Source: Cyanobacteria bacterium UBA3301
Lineage (GTDB): Bacteria > Cyanobacteriota > Vampirovibrionia > Gastranaerophilales > Gastranaerophilaceae
Assembly: GCA_002361485.1 (NCBI GenBank)
Contig: DESZ01000028.1
Coordinates: 1-64,000 of the forward strand
DNA: 64,000 nt
Reading direction: 5' to 3'
Shown here: positions 23,762-33,339 of the stretch, piece after piece
Layout of the letters: the number at the start of each line of letters is the position of its first letter
Numbering within the stretch: position 1 is the stretch's first letter
Notes under the pieces: model-generated
What the model was told of the DNA's origin: nothing
Seen by the model: the letters and a program-made list of their open reading frames with translations, nothing else
Database searches by the model: none
Position numbers and translations under genes: made by a program

Positions 23762-25060
23762 ATGCCAAAACATGACGATGACAAATTAAAATGTTCATTT
23801 TGCGGTAAAACGCAAGATCAGGTCAAAAAGCTAATTGCAGGGCCTGAAGTATATATATGTGATGAATGCGTTGAATTATGCAACGAAATTTTGGATGAAG
23901 AATTTTTCGAATCAAAAGACAAAGAATCTTCAGCTGAAGGCGAAAATATTGAAAAATCAGAAAAGCCTATTCCAAAACCGCACGAAATTAAAGCATATTT
24001 AGACCAATACATTGTAGGTCAGGATGATGCAAAAAAAGTGTTGGCAGTTGCGGTATACAATCATTATAAACGCTTACGTCACAATTCCGACGATAAAGAC
24101 GGTATCGAAATACAGAAATCAAATATTTTGTTAGTAGGTCCGACCGGTTCAGGAAAAACTTTGTTAGCTCAAACATTAGCAAAAATGCTTGACGTACCTT
24201 TTGCGGTTGCTGATGCAACGACATTAACAGAAGCAGGCTATGTCGGTGATGATGTAGAAAATATATTGTTGCGTTTATATCAGAATGCAGAATTTGACTC
24301 ATCAAAAGCTGAACGAGGAATAATCTATATCGACGAAATTGATAAAATTTCAAGAAAATCAGAAAGCACTTCAATCACTCGTGATGTTTCAGGTGAGGGT
24401 GTTCAGCAGGCTTTATTAAAAATGATAGAAGGCACTGTTGCGCACGTTCCTCCGCAAGGCGGAAGAAAGCATCCGCATCAGGAATTTATTGAAGTAAATA
24501 CAAAGAACATCCTATTCATTTGCGGCGGCGCGTTTGTAGGTTTGGAAAAAATTGTTGATGCAAGAGCAGGCGTAGGAAACGCAGTGGGCTTTGGCACGGC
24601 ATCATTATCACAAGCCGAAAAGGATGCTAATGCGTTGAAGCTTTTGAAGAAATTACAACCGGAAGACTTATTAAAATTCGGTTTAATACCTGAATTTATC
24701 GGTCGTATTCCTGTATATGCCGTATTGGATCAGTTAAATGAAAAGACATTAAAAATGATTTTAACCGAGCCAAAAGATGCGATTCTAAAACAGTACAAAG
24801 CATTATTGGATATGGACGGTGTTGATTTGGAATTTGAGCCTGAAGCTGTTGATTTGATAGCAAAAGAAGCAATTAAACGAAAAACAGGCGCAAGAGCTTT
24901 GCGTTCTATCGTTGAAGAAATCATGTTAGATGTTATGTATGATGTTCCGACAAAAGAAAATATTGATAAATTTGTAGTAACGGCTGATATGGTTAAAAAC
25001 AGAAAGAACGCAGAAATTGTTCAGCTTCCGACTAAAAAAGACGAAGAAATAACAGCATAA
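23762..25060 (+). CDS. clpX: Clp protease ATP-binding subunit ClpX
   Basis: A 432-residue AAA+ unfoldase for ClpP. The N-terminal zinc finger has CSFCGK and CDECVELC; Walker A is GPTGSGKT, Walker B is IIYIDEIDK, followed by the RKS pore region, sensor motifs in GLIPEFIGRIP, and the LRSIVEEIMLDVMYD C-terminal domain. The ClpP-binding IGF-type loop is seen as KFGLIPEF. ATG 23762 behind GGAG is chosen over an in-frame TTG four codons earlier. It ends before a strong terminator. Confidence 0.98.
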   Translation: MPKHDDDKLKCSFCGKTQDQVKKLIAGPEVYICDECVELCNEILDEEFFESKDKESSAEGENIEKSEKPIPKPHEIKAYLDQYIVGQDDAKKVLAVAVYNHYKRLRHNSDDKDGIEIQKSNILLVGPTGSGKTLLAQTLAKMLDVPFAVADATTLTEAGYVGDDVENILLRLYQNAEFDSSKAERGIIYIDEIDKISRKSESTSITRDVSGEGVQQALLKMIEGTVAHVPPQGGRKHPHQEFIEVNTKNILFICGGAFVGLEKIVDARAGVGNAVGFGTASLSQAEKDANALKLLKKLQPEDLLKFGLIPEFIGRIPVYAVLDQLNEKTLKMILTEPKDAILKQYKALLDMDGVDLEFEPEAVDLIAKEAIKRKTGARALRSIVEEIMLDVMYDVPTKENIDKFVVTADMVKNRKNAEIVQLPTKKDEEITA

Positions 25061-25080
25061 ATATAAAACTACATACAAAA

Positions 25081-25108
25081 AGACCGCGGATTTGTTCCGC
25101 GGTTTTTT
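25081..25108 (+). terminator. Terminator of the tig-clpP-clpX operon
   Basis: Perfect stem ACCGCGGA (25083-25090) / TCCGCGGT (25096-25103) followed by six T. Confidence 0.9.
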
Positions 25109-25147
25109 CATGTTAAAATATCTTTAAGTATTAAGGAGTAGTGAAAA

Positions 25148-25984
25148 ATGTTAAAAGGCCCATTTTTGGACAGGAATTGGATGGCGCAAAATCCTAATTA
25201 TGAAACTTCTGATATAGTAATGCTGGGACTTCCGTTTGACGGAACAGTATCATATCGTTCGGGTTCAAGGTTTGCACCTGAACAAATAAGGCTTGCAAGC
25301 TGGGGTTTGGAAGAATATTCACCTGTATTTGACAAAGAATTGGCGGATGTCAATTTTCATGATGTCGGGGATTTGGAATTTCCTTTGGGAAATACATACG
25401 CATCTTTAGATATGATACGCGAAAATGTCGAACAAATTTATAAAGAGGGCAAACGTGTTTTTGGTATAGGCGGAGAACATTTGGTAACATTACCTGAAAT
25501 TCAGGCTATATCAAAATTTTACAATGACTTTGCCATTATACATTTTGACGCTCATACTGATTTAAGGGAAGAATATTTAGGGGAAGAGATGTCACATTCT
25601 GCGGTTATTCGTCATTGTTCAAAGATAGTAGGCGCAGATAATATCAAACAAATCGGAATCCGCTCGGGAATGAAAGAAGAATGGGAATTTATGAAAAAGC
25701 ACAACACTTTATGCCATAAATTTTCGGATATAGACTGCATAAAAAGTAAACCCGTTTTTGTAACAGTTGATTTGGATTGCCTTGATACGTCAATAATGCC
25801 GGGAACAGGAACTCCTGAAGCAGGCGGAATGACATTTAAAGAATTAAACGAGTGGTTTAAATATTTGAAAGATTTTAATATAATCGGTGCTGATGTTGTA
25901 GAACTTGCACCTGATTATGATTCAAGCGGTGCATCAACCGCAGTAGCAACGAAGGTTATTCGTGAATTATTAATGGCTATGTAA
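25148..25984 (+). CDS. speB: Agmatinase
   Basis: Hydrolyses agmatine to putrescine and urea. The 278-residue ureohydrolase has the full two-manganese site: GIGGEH, IHFDAHTDLR and FVTVDLDCLD, with an ELAPDYDSSGAS motif near the C-terminus. It matches short archaeal/cyanobacterial-type SpeB rather than arginase, which usually has a longer substrate loop. An AAGGAG site precedes ATG 25148. It begins a long run of plus-strand genes reaching panC. Confidence 0.92.
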   Translation: MLKGPFLDRNWMAQNPNYETSDIVMLGLPFDGTVSYRSGSRFAPEQIRLASWGLEEYSPVFDKELADVNFHDVGDLEFPLGNTYASLDMIRENVEQIYKEGKRVFGIGGEHLVTLPEIQAISKFYNDFAIIHFDAHTDLREEYLGEEMSHSAVIRHCSKIVGADNIKQIGIRSGMKEEWEFMKKHNTLCHKFSDIDCIKSKPVFVTVDLDCLDTSIMPGTGTPEAGGMTFKELNEWFKYLKDFNIIGADVVELAPDYDSSGASTAVATKVIRELLMAM

Positions 25985-25992
25985 GGGTAAAA

Positions 25993-27972
25993 ATGGAAAT
26001 ATTAGAAAGAATTAATTTTCTAAAAGACGAAATAAATAAATCAAACTATGAGTACTATGTTAACGAAAATCCGTATTTGACTGATTTTGAATATGACAGT
26101 CTGTTTGCGGAATTAAAAGAACTGGAAGAAAAATATCCGATGTTCCGCACTCCTGATTCCCCGACTCAAAGAGTCGGTTCGGTAAGTGAGAAATTTTTCC
26201 CGCACAAACATAAATATCGTTTATACAGTTTAGATAATTCATACAATGCGGAAGATTTAGAAAAATGGTATGAAAGAGTTTGCAAAGAGTATAATAAAGA
26301 ATTAGAGCTTGTTTGCGAACTAAAAATTGACGGACTTGCAATTGCTTTAACCTATGAAAACGGGATATTCGTGCGCGGAGTAACCAGAGGCGACGGTGTT
26401 ACGGGCGAAGACATAACCCAAAATCTAAAAACGATTAAAGCTATTCCTCTAAAACTTTTTGAGCCAAAGAATTTAGAAGTTCGCGGTGAAATCTACATGC
26501 CCAAAAGTTCGTTTGAAAAACTTAACCAAGAAGCTTTACAAAATGGGGATAAAGTTTTTGCTAATCCTCGTAATGCAGCAAGCGGTTCTTTGCGCCAATT
26601 AGACAGTACAATTACGGCAAAACGTGATTTATCAATGTTTACATATACGGCAATTTTTGAAGACGAAACCGATAAAACATTTAAAACTCATTACGACAGT
26701 ATTCAAAGATTGAAAGAACTCGGCTTTAAAGTCAATCCGAATATAAGACTTGTAAAAAATATAAAAGAGGTAATCGAATACTTGCATGAATGGGATTCAA
26801 AACGGTTTGAGCTTGATTATGCAACAGACGGTGTTGTAATTAAAGTAAATGATATTGCAATACAAAAGGATTTAGGCTACACAGCGCGTGCCCCAAAATG
26901 GGCTACCGCATTCAAATTCCCGCCGGAAGAAGTTAAAACAAAACTACTTGATATTGAATTAAATACGGGAAAAACAGGAGTTGTCACACCTGTGGCTGTT
27001 TTAGAGCCTGTTCAGCTTGCAGGTTCAACGGTTTCAAGAGCAAGCTTACACAATTTTGACGAAATAAAACGCCTCGACATCCGAATAGGGGACGACGTTC
27101 TTATTATGAAGGCAGCAGAAATTATACCTAAAGTAATCAAAGTTGTAGAATCAGATAAACACAACTCGTTACCTCAATATCAGCCCCCGACTAAATGTCC
27201 GTCATGCGGTGCTGATTTGATAGAAAAAGAGGGTCAGGTAGGCTTATACTGTTCCAATCCTGATTGCGAAAGTTTGATGTGCGCAAAAATCGAATATTGG
27301 GCAAGCAAAGAAGCCATGGATATAGATAAAGTCGGTCCGTCAGTTATTCAACAATTATATGAAAAGAAGATGATTTCAAACCCTGTAGATTTGTATAAAT
27401 TACTGCCGCAGGATTTTATGATGCTTGATTTGATTCAAGAAAAATCAGCTTCAAATATTTATGTATCCATACAGGAGAGCAAAACAAGGCCGCTTAACAG
27501 GCTTGTTACGGCATTAGGGATTCGCCATGTGGGGAAGGAAACTGCGGATATTTTAACAGGAGAATTCCCTTCAATAGAGGATTTGAAAAATGCTACATTA
27601 GAACAATTATCACAAGTTGAAGGTATCGGCGGAATTATAGCGCAATCGATATATGATTATTTCCATAATGAAAATAATCTGAAATTGCTTGATGAATTAA
27701 AAGAGCTTGGCATAAACCCGAGCGCAAAAGCAAGCAAAGTATCCGACAAATTATCTGGAAAAACATTTGTATTAACAGGGACTTTAGAAAATATGACAAG
27801 AGATGAAGCTTCCGAAATAATAAAATCACATGGCGGAAAAACATCATCTTCAGTATCTAAAAAGACTGATTATGTACTTGCAGGAACAAATGCCGGATCA
27901 AAATTAGACAAAGCACAAAATTTAGGTGTTATAATATTGACAGAAAATGATTTTCTTGAAATGATAAAGTAA
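25993..27972 (+). CDS. ligA: NAD-dependent DNA ligase
   Basis: Seals nicks in replication and repair using NAD+. The 659-residue protein has all LigA domains: Ia (YEYYVNENPYLTDFEYD), adenylation with Lys in CELKIDGLAI, OB fold, a four-Cys zinc finger (CPSCGADL ... CSNPDCESLMC), a helix-hairpin-helix region, and a C-terminal BRCT domain (LSGKTFVLTGTLENMTRDEA). It follows speB by eight bases. Confidence 0.98.
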   Translation: MEILERINFLKDEINKSNYEYYVNENPYLTDFEYDSLFAELKELEEKYPMFRTPDSPTQRVGSVSEKFFPHKHKYRLYSLDNSYNAEDLEKWYERVCKEYNKELELVCELKIDGLAIALTYENGIFVRGVTRGDGVTGEDITQNLKTIKAIPLKLFEPKNLEVRGEIYMPKSSFEKLNQEALQNGDKVFANPRNAASGSLRQLDSTITAKRDLSMFTYTAIFEDETDKTFKTHYDSIQRLKELGFKVNPNIRLVKNIKEVIEYLHEWDSKRFELDYATDGVVIKVNDIAIQKDLGYTARAPKWATAFKFPPEEVKTKLLDIELNTGKTGVVTPVAVLEPVQLAGSTVSRASLHNFDEIKRLDIRIGDDVLIMKAAEIIPKVIKVVESDKHNSLPQYQPPTKCPSCGADLIEKEGQVGLYCSNPDCESLMCAKIEYWASKEAMDIDKVGPSVIQQLYEKKMISNPVDLYKLLPQDFMMLDLIQEKSASNIYVSIQESKTRPLNRLVTALGIRHVGKETADILTGEFPSIEDLKNATLEQLSQVEGIGGIIAQSIYDYFHNENNLKLLDELKELGINPSAKASKVSDKLSGKTFVLTGTLENMTRDEASEIIKSHGGKTSSSVSKKTDYVLAGTNAGSKLDKAQNLGVIILTENDFLEMIK

Positions 27973-27986
27973 AAGGTTAGGATTGT

Positions 27987-28439
27987 ATGAAAATAATAAA
28001 AATTGACGGTTTTAGCGGATTATTAACTGCAGCATTTATCGGATGTTGCTTATTTGCGGGATTTGTAATTTTTCCGGGGTATGTTTCGATGCACTATTGG
28101 AACAAGTATTTGGTTAATCTGCTTGAATTCCCTCAATTAAGCTTATTCCAAGGAGTATTGCTTTGGGGAATAATATTTAGCATATATTATATTGTCAGCA
28201 AAGGAAATCTTCCGGTTTCATTTCAAAATCCTCAAGAATTAAGTGATGCTGAATTAAATATGATAATGAAAAACGCTAAAATTCATTCAAAAATGTATAA
28301 AAAAAGCGCGCTTATAAATAAATCCGACAAATTTATAAAAACATTAAATCGCAATCCGTATGGCGAAGATAAACAAATTTCAATAAATCAATCATCAGAT
28401 AACAATGATGAAGATAAAAAAATATCTAATTTAAAATAA
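27987..28439 (+). CDS. Two-helix membrane protein of unknown function
   Basis: A 150-residue protein with two N-terminal membrane helices (about residues 12-33 and 50-68) and a hydrophilic tail of about 80 residues rich in Lys, Asn, Ser and Asp. GLLTAAFIGCC and YYIVSKGNLPVSFQNP flank the membrane part. I do not recognise a domain. It lies 14 bases after ligA with an AAGGTTAGGA site and is followed 12 bases later by the SIMPL protein, so it is in the same run. Confidence 0.7.
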   Translation: MKIIKIDGFSGLLTAAFIGCCLFAGFVIFPGYVSMHYWNKYLVNLLEFPQLSLFQGVLLWGIIFSIYYIVSKGNLPVSFQNPQELSDAELNMIMKNAKIHSKMYKKSALINKSDKFIKTLNRNPYGEDKQISINQSSDNNDEDKKISNLK

Positions 28440-28451
28440 AGGAGTATTATT

Positions 28452-29207
28452 ATGAAAAAGAGTATTGTTTTAGGGATAGTATTATCTGCATTTATTATTG
28501 CACCGTTTGCAACAAACGCCGCACCTGATACACAAAATTGCCAAAGAGGTTTCTTATCAACTTCATATTCAACAGAAAAAGAAGTTTCACCTGACACGGT
28601 AGAAGTTTCTATTGCAGTAAAAACCGAGGATAAAAAATCAATGCAAGAAGCTTCACGCAAAAATAAAGAGATTTCAAACAAAGTATATGAATACTTGAAA
28701 TCAAACATAAATACAGCAAACGGAGACTATATTAAAACTTCAAACTACAATGCAACACCTGTTTATACATACAATAACGGAAAAAGATTTTTTGATAAGT
28801 ACGAAGTGTCCAATAACATTATCGTTCACACAAAATCAATAGATAAAATATCATCTCTAATAGATAAATCCATAGCTTTTGGCGCAACAAACGTTAACAG
28901 TCTAAATTTTAGTCTTTCAAACAAAGATGCGCAATGTGCTGAATTATTGTCAAAAGCAGGGAAGCAAATCAAATCAAGAGCAGATGTTGTAGCATCATCT
29001 GTAGGAACTACAGTGACAGGTATAAAAGAAATACGAACATCTTGTTCTCTAAATCAAAGACGTGTATCATACGGATATGCAAATATGAAATTAATGCGTT
29101 CAAATTCCATAGCAGAAGATGCCGCGGTACCTGAAGCAGCTACAAATATTGAATCAGGCAACATAACAATTTATGCAAATGTTGATGCGGATTTTTATGT
29201 AAAATAA
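28452..29207 (+). CDS. SIMPL-domain (DUF541) exported protein
   Basis: A 251-residue protein with a signal peptide (residues 1-23, ending TNAA). A SIMPL domain follows: EVSPDTVEVSIAVKTEDKKSMQEA, then TSNYNATPVYTY, the VSNNIIVHTKSIDKISSLID block, and ITIYANVDADFYV at the end, matching the DUF541 beta-alpha pattern. Family members form periplasmic oligomers of uncertain role, sometimes linked to oxidative stress. A conserved-looking pair of cysteines (CAELL, TSCSL) may be oxidised. Confidence 0.85.
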   Translation: MKKSIVLGIVLSAFIIAPFATNAAPDTQNCQRGFLSTSYSTEKEVSPDTVEVSIAVKTEDKKSMQEASRKNKEISNKVYEYLKSNINTANGDYIKTSNYNATPVYTYNNGKRFFDKYEVSNNIIVHTKSIDKISSLIDKSIAFGATNVNSLNFSLSNKDAQCAELLSKAGKQIKSRADVVASSVGTTVTGIKEIRTSCSLNQRRVSYGYANMKLMRSNSIAEDAAVPEAATNIESGNITIYANVDADFYVK

Positions 29208-29219
29208 GAAAGCAATTAA

Positions 29220-32072
29220 ATGGGAGAGTCAAAAACACTAATCCTTATAGACGGACATGCATTGGCGTTTAGAGAGTACTATGCTCTTGAAAGAACGTCA
29301 ATGCAAACTTCTGACGGGATTCCTACCTGGGGAGTTTATGGATTTTTTAAAGCGATTTTTGATTTGCTAAAAAATAAGGATATAAACGCTGATGCAATAG
29401 GGGTAGCTTTTGACGTATCACACCACACATTCAGAACTGAAAAATACGTTGAATACAAAGCCAACAGAGAAGCTATGCCTGACCCTATGCGTATTCAGAT
29501 GGAATTAATTTATGAAGGACTAAAAGCATTCAGCATTCCTATTTATACAAAAGAAGGATTTGAAGCCGACGATGTTATCGGAACAATTTCAAAACGCGCT
29601 TGTGAATTAGGACATAAGGTTCTGATTTTGACAGGCGACCAAGATTCTTTCCAGCTAATAGATAAAGAAGGATGTACGAAAGTTATTATTCCTTCAAAAG
29701 GTGAATTAAAAGAATACGATTGGAATGCCGTACACGAAAAGCTCGGCATTTATCCGAATCAAGTTATAGATTATAAAGCGCTTCGCGGAGATACATCAGA
29801 TAATATTCCCGGGATAAAAGGAATCGGCGAAAAAACGGCAGTAAAACTATTGGAAGAATTTGGCACCGTTGATAATGTTCTGGCCAACGCAGATTCAATC
29901 AGCGGAAATTCAATAAGAGAAAAGGTAAAATCAGGTATTGAAATCGCACAATTAAGCAAATACCTTGCTACAATTGTTCGTGATGTTGATATAAATTTCG
30001 ATTTTGAAAAAACAAATATTGAGTTACCTGATATAACAAGGGTTACAGAATTTTTGCGCAAAATGCAATTCTACAGTTTCTTGAAAAACATTGAACAAAT
30101 TCTAAAAACTTTTGCAAAAAATGACATTGAGACCATAAAAGCTCAGCCAAAAGAAGAAAGCATTATTCCTCAAAATTCTAACGGACAATTGGGTTTGTTT
30201 GCTCAAGCAGTTCAAGCAAAAGTTAATCAAGTCGAGCTTAATTATACGGGGAAACTTGTTACGGATACTCAAGATTTGGATTTGCTGACAGAAAAGATTA
30301 AAAATTCAAACATTATTGCAATAAAATACAGCGCAGACATAATAAACGCGGTTAATTACAATTTATACGGACTCGCAATAGCAATTAATCCGGATTACAA
30401 ATATCTCAATAAATTAGAAATTTCTGAAACTAATTCAAAAACAGAGATTTATTATATTCCGTTTACGCACAATATATCTAATCCGCTTGAGCAAAAAGAA
30501 GTTCTAAACAAATTAAAAACAGTTTTAGAAGACGAAAATATTAAAAAAATTACTCATAACACAAAAGATTTTAAAAATATTCTAAAAGGTTTTGCCGTCA
30601 ATATATCAGGGGTCGTTTTTGATACAATGCTTGCAGGATATATTAAAGATTCATCCGCATCAACAGAATTTGACATTCAGTGTATGGAAAAGATTAATCA
30701 TATTTTACCAAGTATTGTTTCCGATAATAAAAAGCTAAAATTTTGCGACTATGAAATCGAAACAGCAAAGAATTATGTATTTGATTCAATGGCAAGCCTT
30801 TTTGAATTAACAAAATACTGGAATAATACTTTAGATGAAAAAGAATATAAAATACTTTCAGATATTGAAATTCCATTATCTTATGTTTTATCCGATATGG
30901 AAACCTGCGGGGTTTCAATTGATAATACATACCTAAACACTCTGACTTCAGAATTGAATAACAATTTAACAAATCTTGAAGGAAGAATATATGATTTGGC
31001 GGGCGAACCTTTTAATATAAATTCTCCCAAACAAGTCGGAGAAATACTTTTTGAAAAACTCGGTCTAAAATCCGCTAAAAAGCGAGGAAAATCAAAAAAT
31101 TCAACAAGTGCGGAAGTTTTACAATTTTTAGCCCAAGACCATGAAATTGCCGAACTTATACTTGAATACCGCAAATATTCAAAATTAAAATCAACATACA
31201 CAGAAGCTTTGCCTGCACTAATCGAACCAAAAGACGGAAAAATTCACACAACATATAATCAAACCGTAACCACAACAGGCAGATTGTCTTCATCTAATCC
31301 TAATTTGCAAAACATTCCGATAAGAACACCTGAAGGAAACAAAATTAGACAAGCCTTTGTTCCAAAAGACAGAGAAAATTACCTGATAATGTCAGCTGAC
31401 TATTCTCAAATTGAATTAAGATTATTAGCACACGTTTCTCAAGACGAACATCTTATAGATGCTTTTAAATCAGGTATAGACGTACACACTCTTACCGCCT
31501 CAAAAGTTTTTGATGTACCGGTCAATGAAGTTACAAAAGAAATGCGCTATAAATCAAAAGCGGTAAATTTTGGCATAGTCTACGGGCAAAGCAAATACGG
31601 ACTCGCAAAAGCACTAAAGATTAACCCTGAAGATGCGGAAAGATTCATTAATAAATATTTTAAAACATATCCTAAAATTAAACTCTATATGGAAAGTATG
31701 GTTGATTTTGTAGAAAAAGAAGGCTATGTTGAAACTATTTTTGGACGCAAAAGATACTTGGAAAATGAAATCAACAGTCCAAACGGAATGATAAGAGAAT
31801 TTGCAAAACGCGCAGCAATTAATCATCCTATGCAAGGTTCGGCATCAGATTTAATAAAAATCGCAATGATTGATTTTGCAAATAAATTAAAAACTAATAA
31901 TTTAAAATCAAAAATGATAATGCAGGTTCACGACGAACTTGTTGTAGAAGTAGAAAAAACAGAACTTGAAACAGTTAAAAAACTTGTTTTGGAATCTATG
32001 GAATTGGGGCAACCGTTAAGGGTTCCGCTCTTAATCGATATTAATACGGGGGAAACATGGCAAGAATCATAA
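29220..32072 (+). CDS. polA: DNA polymerase I
   Basis: A 950-residue repair and primer-removal polymerase. The 5'-3' exonuclease domain is intact (LILIDGHALAFR, LTGDQDSFQLID, GIKGIGEKTA). The polymerase motifs A (DYSQIELRLLAH), B (KSKAVNFGIVYG) and C (QVHDELVVE) are intact. The middle 3'-5' proofreading domain appears degenerate: the region that should carry DxE reads IIAIKYSADI, and the last exonuclease motif lacks the YxxxD pattern. Proofreading is therefore probably lost, as in several other bacterial Pol I enzymes. It overlaps the next gene by 16 bases. Confidence 0.97.
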   Translation: MGESKTLILIDGHALAFREYYALERTSMQTSDGIPTWGVYGFFKAIFDLLKNKDINADAIGVAFDVSHHTFRTEKYVEYKANREAMPDPMRIQMELIYEGLKAFSIPIYTKEGFEADDVIGTISKRACELGHKVLILTGDQDSFQLIDKEGCTKVIIPSKGELKEYDWNAVHEKLGIYPNQVIDYKALRGDTSDNIPGIKGIGEKTAVKLLEEFGTVDNVLANADSISGNSIREKVKSGIEIAQLSKYLATIVRDVDINFDFEKTNIELPDITRVTEFLRKMQFYSFLKNIEQILKTFAKNDIETIKAQPKEESIIPQNSNGQLGLFAQAVQAKVNQVELNYTGKLVTDTQDLDLLTEKIKNSNIIAIKYSADIINAVNYNLYGLAIAINPDYKYLNKLEISETNSKTEIYYIPFTHNISNPLEQKEVLNKLKTVLEDENIKKITHNTKDFKNILKGFAVNISGVVFDTMLAGYIKDSSASTEFDIQCMEKINHILPSIVSDNKKLKFCDYEIETAKNYVFDSMASLFELTKYWNNTLDEKEYKILSDIEIPLSYVLSDMETCGVSIDNTYLNTLTSELNNNLTNLEGRIYDLAGEPFNINSPKQVGEILFEKLGLKSAKKRGKSKNSTSAEVLQFLAQDHEIAELILEYRKYSKLKSTYTEALPALIEPKDGKIHTTYNQTVTTTGRLSSSNPNLQNIPIRTPEGNKIRQAFVPKDRENYLIMSADYSQIELRLLAHVSQDEHLIDAFKSGIDVHTLTASKVFDVPVNEVTKEMRYKSKAVNFGIVYGQSKYGLAKALKINPEDAERFINKYFKTYPKIKLYMESMVDFVEKEGYVETIFGRKRYLENEINSPNGMIREFAKRAAINHPMQGSASDLIKIAMIDFANKLKTNNLKSKMIMQVHDELVVEVEKTELETVKKLVLESMELGQPLRVPLLIDINTGETWQES

Positions 32073-32470
32073 TAATTCTTTCATTATTTTTAATATTACC
32101 TATATGCGTTTATGCAGATAATGTGGGGCAAGATTTAAGCACGCTTATATCTTCTCAAAATGTTAAATTTGAAGACTGTACAAAGGTTTTTAATGTAGAT
32201 AACGTAACTTTGTTTTATCAAACAATTGCCGCCATAAATGCAAACAGATTTACTATTGATGAAATACAATCAAAATCTGGATATATTCTTTTTACAGCCG
32301 TAAATAAGAAATTTTTAGCAGCAATAACTAATGTAAATACTAATCAGGCGATGTTAAGAATTACCCCTGCAGACAATAATTACTATTTTCAACCGGGGAT
32401 AATTTCAAATATACACAAGTATATTGACCTAAATAAATCAAAAAAAGTTACAAACATTAATTTTAATTAG
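32057..32470 (+). CDS. Exported protein of unknown function
   Basis: A 137-residue protein with a signal peptide (MARIIIILSLFLILPICVYA) that starts inside the last codons of polA behind GGGGGAAA. The mature part of about 117 residues seems globular, with alternating beta-like stretches (SGYILFTAVNKKFLAAIT, QAMLRITPAD). There is no domain I recognise. It is probably periplasmic or outer-membrane attached; position behind polA is likely incidental to the long operon. Confidence 0.7.
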   Translation: MARIIIILSLFLILPICVYADNVGQDLSTLISSQNVKFEDCTKVFNVDNVTLFYQTIAAINANRFTIDEIQSKSGYILFTAVNKKFLAAITNVNTNQAMLRITPADNNYYFQPGIISNIHKYIDLNKSKKVTNINFN

Positions 32471-32519
32471 TATATTTATATTTTAATAGTATAATCATAA
32501 ATGATGAGGGATATAGAAT

Positions 32520-33314
32520 ATGCAAAATGTTATAGAAAGAAAACAAATAAAAAATATAGATTTCAACTGTGATTTGGCACAGAGCTTCGGCATATACAAA
32601 AACAGCAAAGAGTATGATTTACTTGATTATGCAAGTTCTGTTAATATCTCATGCGGTTTCCATGCTGGCGACCCTTTGGCTATTAAAGAAGCTTTGCTTG
32701 CCGCAAAAGAAAGAAATATAGTTATTGGTGCGCATATTGGTTATAACGATATCCAAGGCTTTGGTTATAAGCCTATGGATTTGGACGAAAGCGAACTTGA
32801 AGCACTTGTTATGTACCAAGTCGGTGCATTAATGACATTTGCTAAAGCATACAATATGGAAATAGAACATGTCAGACCGCACGGGGCAATGTATAGAAAA
32901 GCCTCAGAAGATTTTGAAACCTCAAGAATTATTGCCAGAGCAATAAAAAAATGTTCTCAATGGCTTGTATATTACGGTGCAGCAGGAGAAAATCTTTCTA
33001 ATGTCGCAGAGGAAGAAAACATTCAAGTTGCACACGAAGTTCATTTGGAAAAGATATACGACCAACAGGGGAATATAGACTTCACCGCTCGTGATTTAGA
33101 AAATACGGAAATTTCTATTCAAAGATTGAAAGATTTACTTCAAAATTCAAGAGTTGCAAATAATGCCGGCGGGAAAACTATTGTTAAAGCTGACACTATA
33201 CATTTTTCCAATAAAATATCAAACGCAAAAGAATTGATGTCCCAAGCCGTAGAAATAACAACTCCATTACCATTCAATTACATTAAAGCAATGAAATCAG
33301 GATGGGTCGACTAG
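32520..33314 (+). CDS. pxpA: LamB/YcsF (PxpA) family protein, orphan
   Basis: A 264-residue member of the family that includes 5-oxoprolinase subunit A. Family blocks are recognisable: IDFNCDLAQSFGIY, VNISCGFHAGDP, IGAHIGYNDIQGFG and VRPHGAMYRKA. PxpA normally works with PxpB and PxpC in ATP-dependent cleavage of 5-oxoproline; neither gene is adjacent. Some blocks deviate (the usual GE in 'CDLGE' is AQ, and 'AHPxYPD' is AHIGYND), so the activity may differ. A GAGGGA site precedes ATG 32520. Confidence 0.82.
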   Translation: MQNVIERKQIKNIDFNCDLAQSFGIYKNSKEYDLLDYASSVNISCGFHAGDPLAIKEALLAAKERNIVIGAHIGYNDIQGFGYKPMDLDESELEALVMYQVGALMTFAKAYNMEIEHVRPHGAMYRKASEDFETSRIIARAIKKCSQWLVYYGAAGENLSNVAEEENIQVAHEVHLEKIYDQQGNIDFTARDLENTEISIQRLKDLLQNSRVANNAGGKTIVKADTIHFSNKISNAKELMSQAVEITTPLPFNYIKAMKSGWVD

Positions 33315-33339
33315 CAAGCAGAAATAGCGAAGGATTAGT

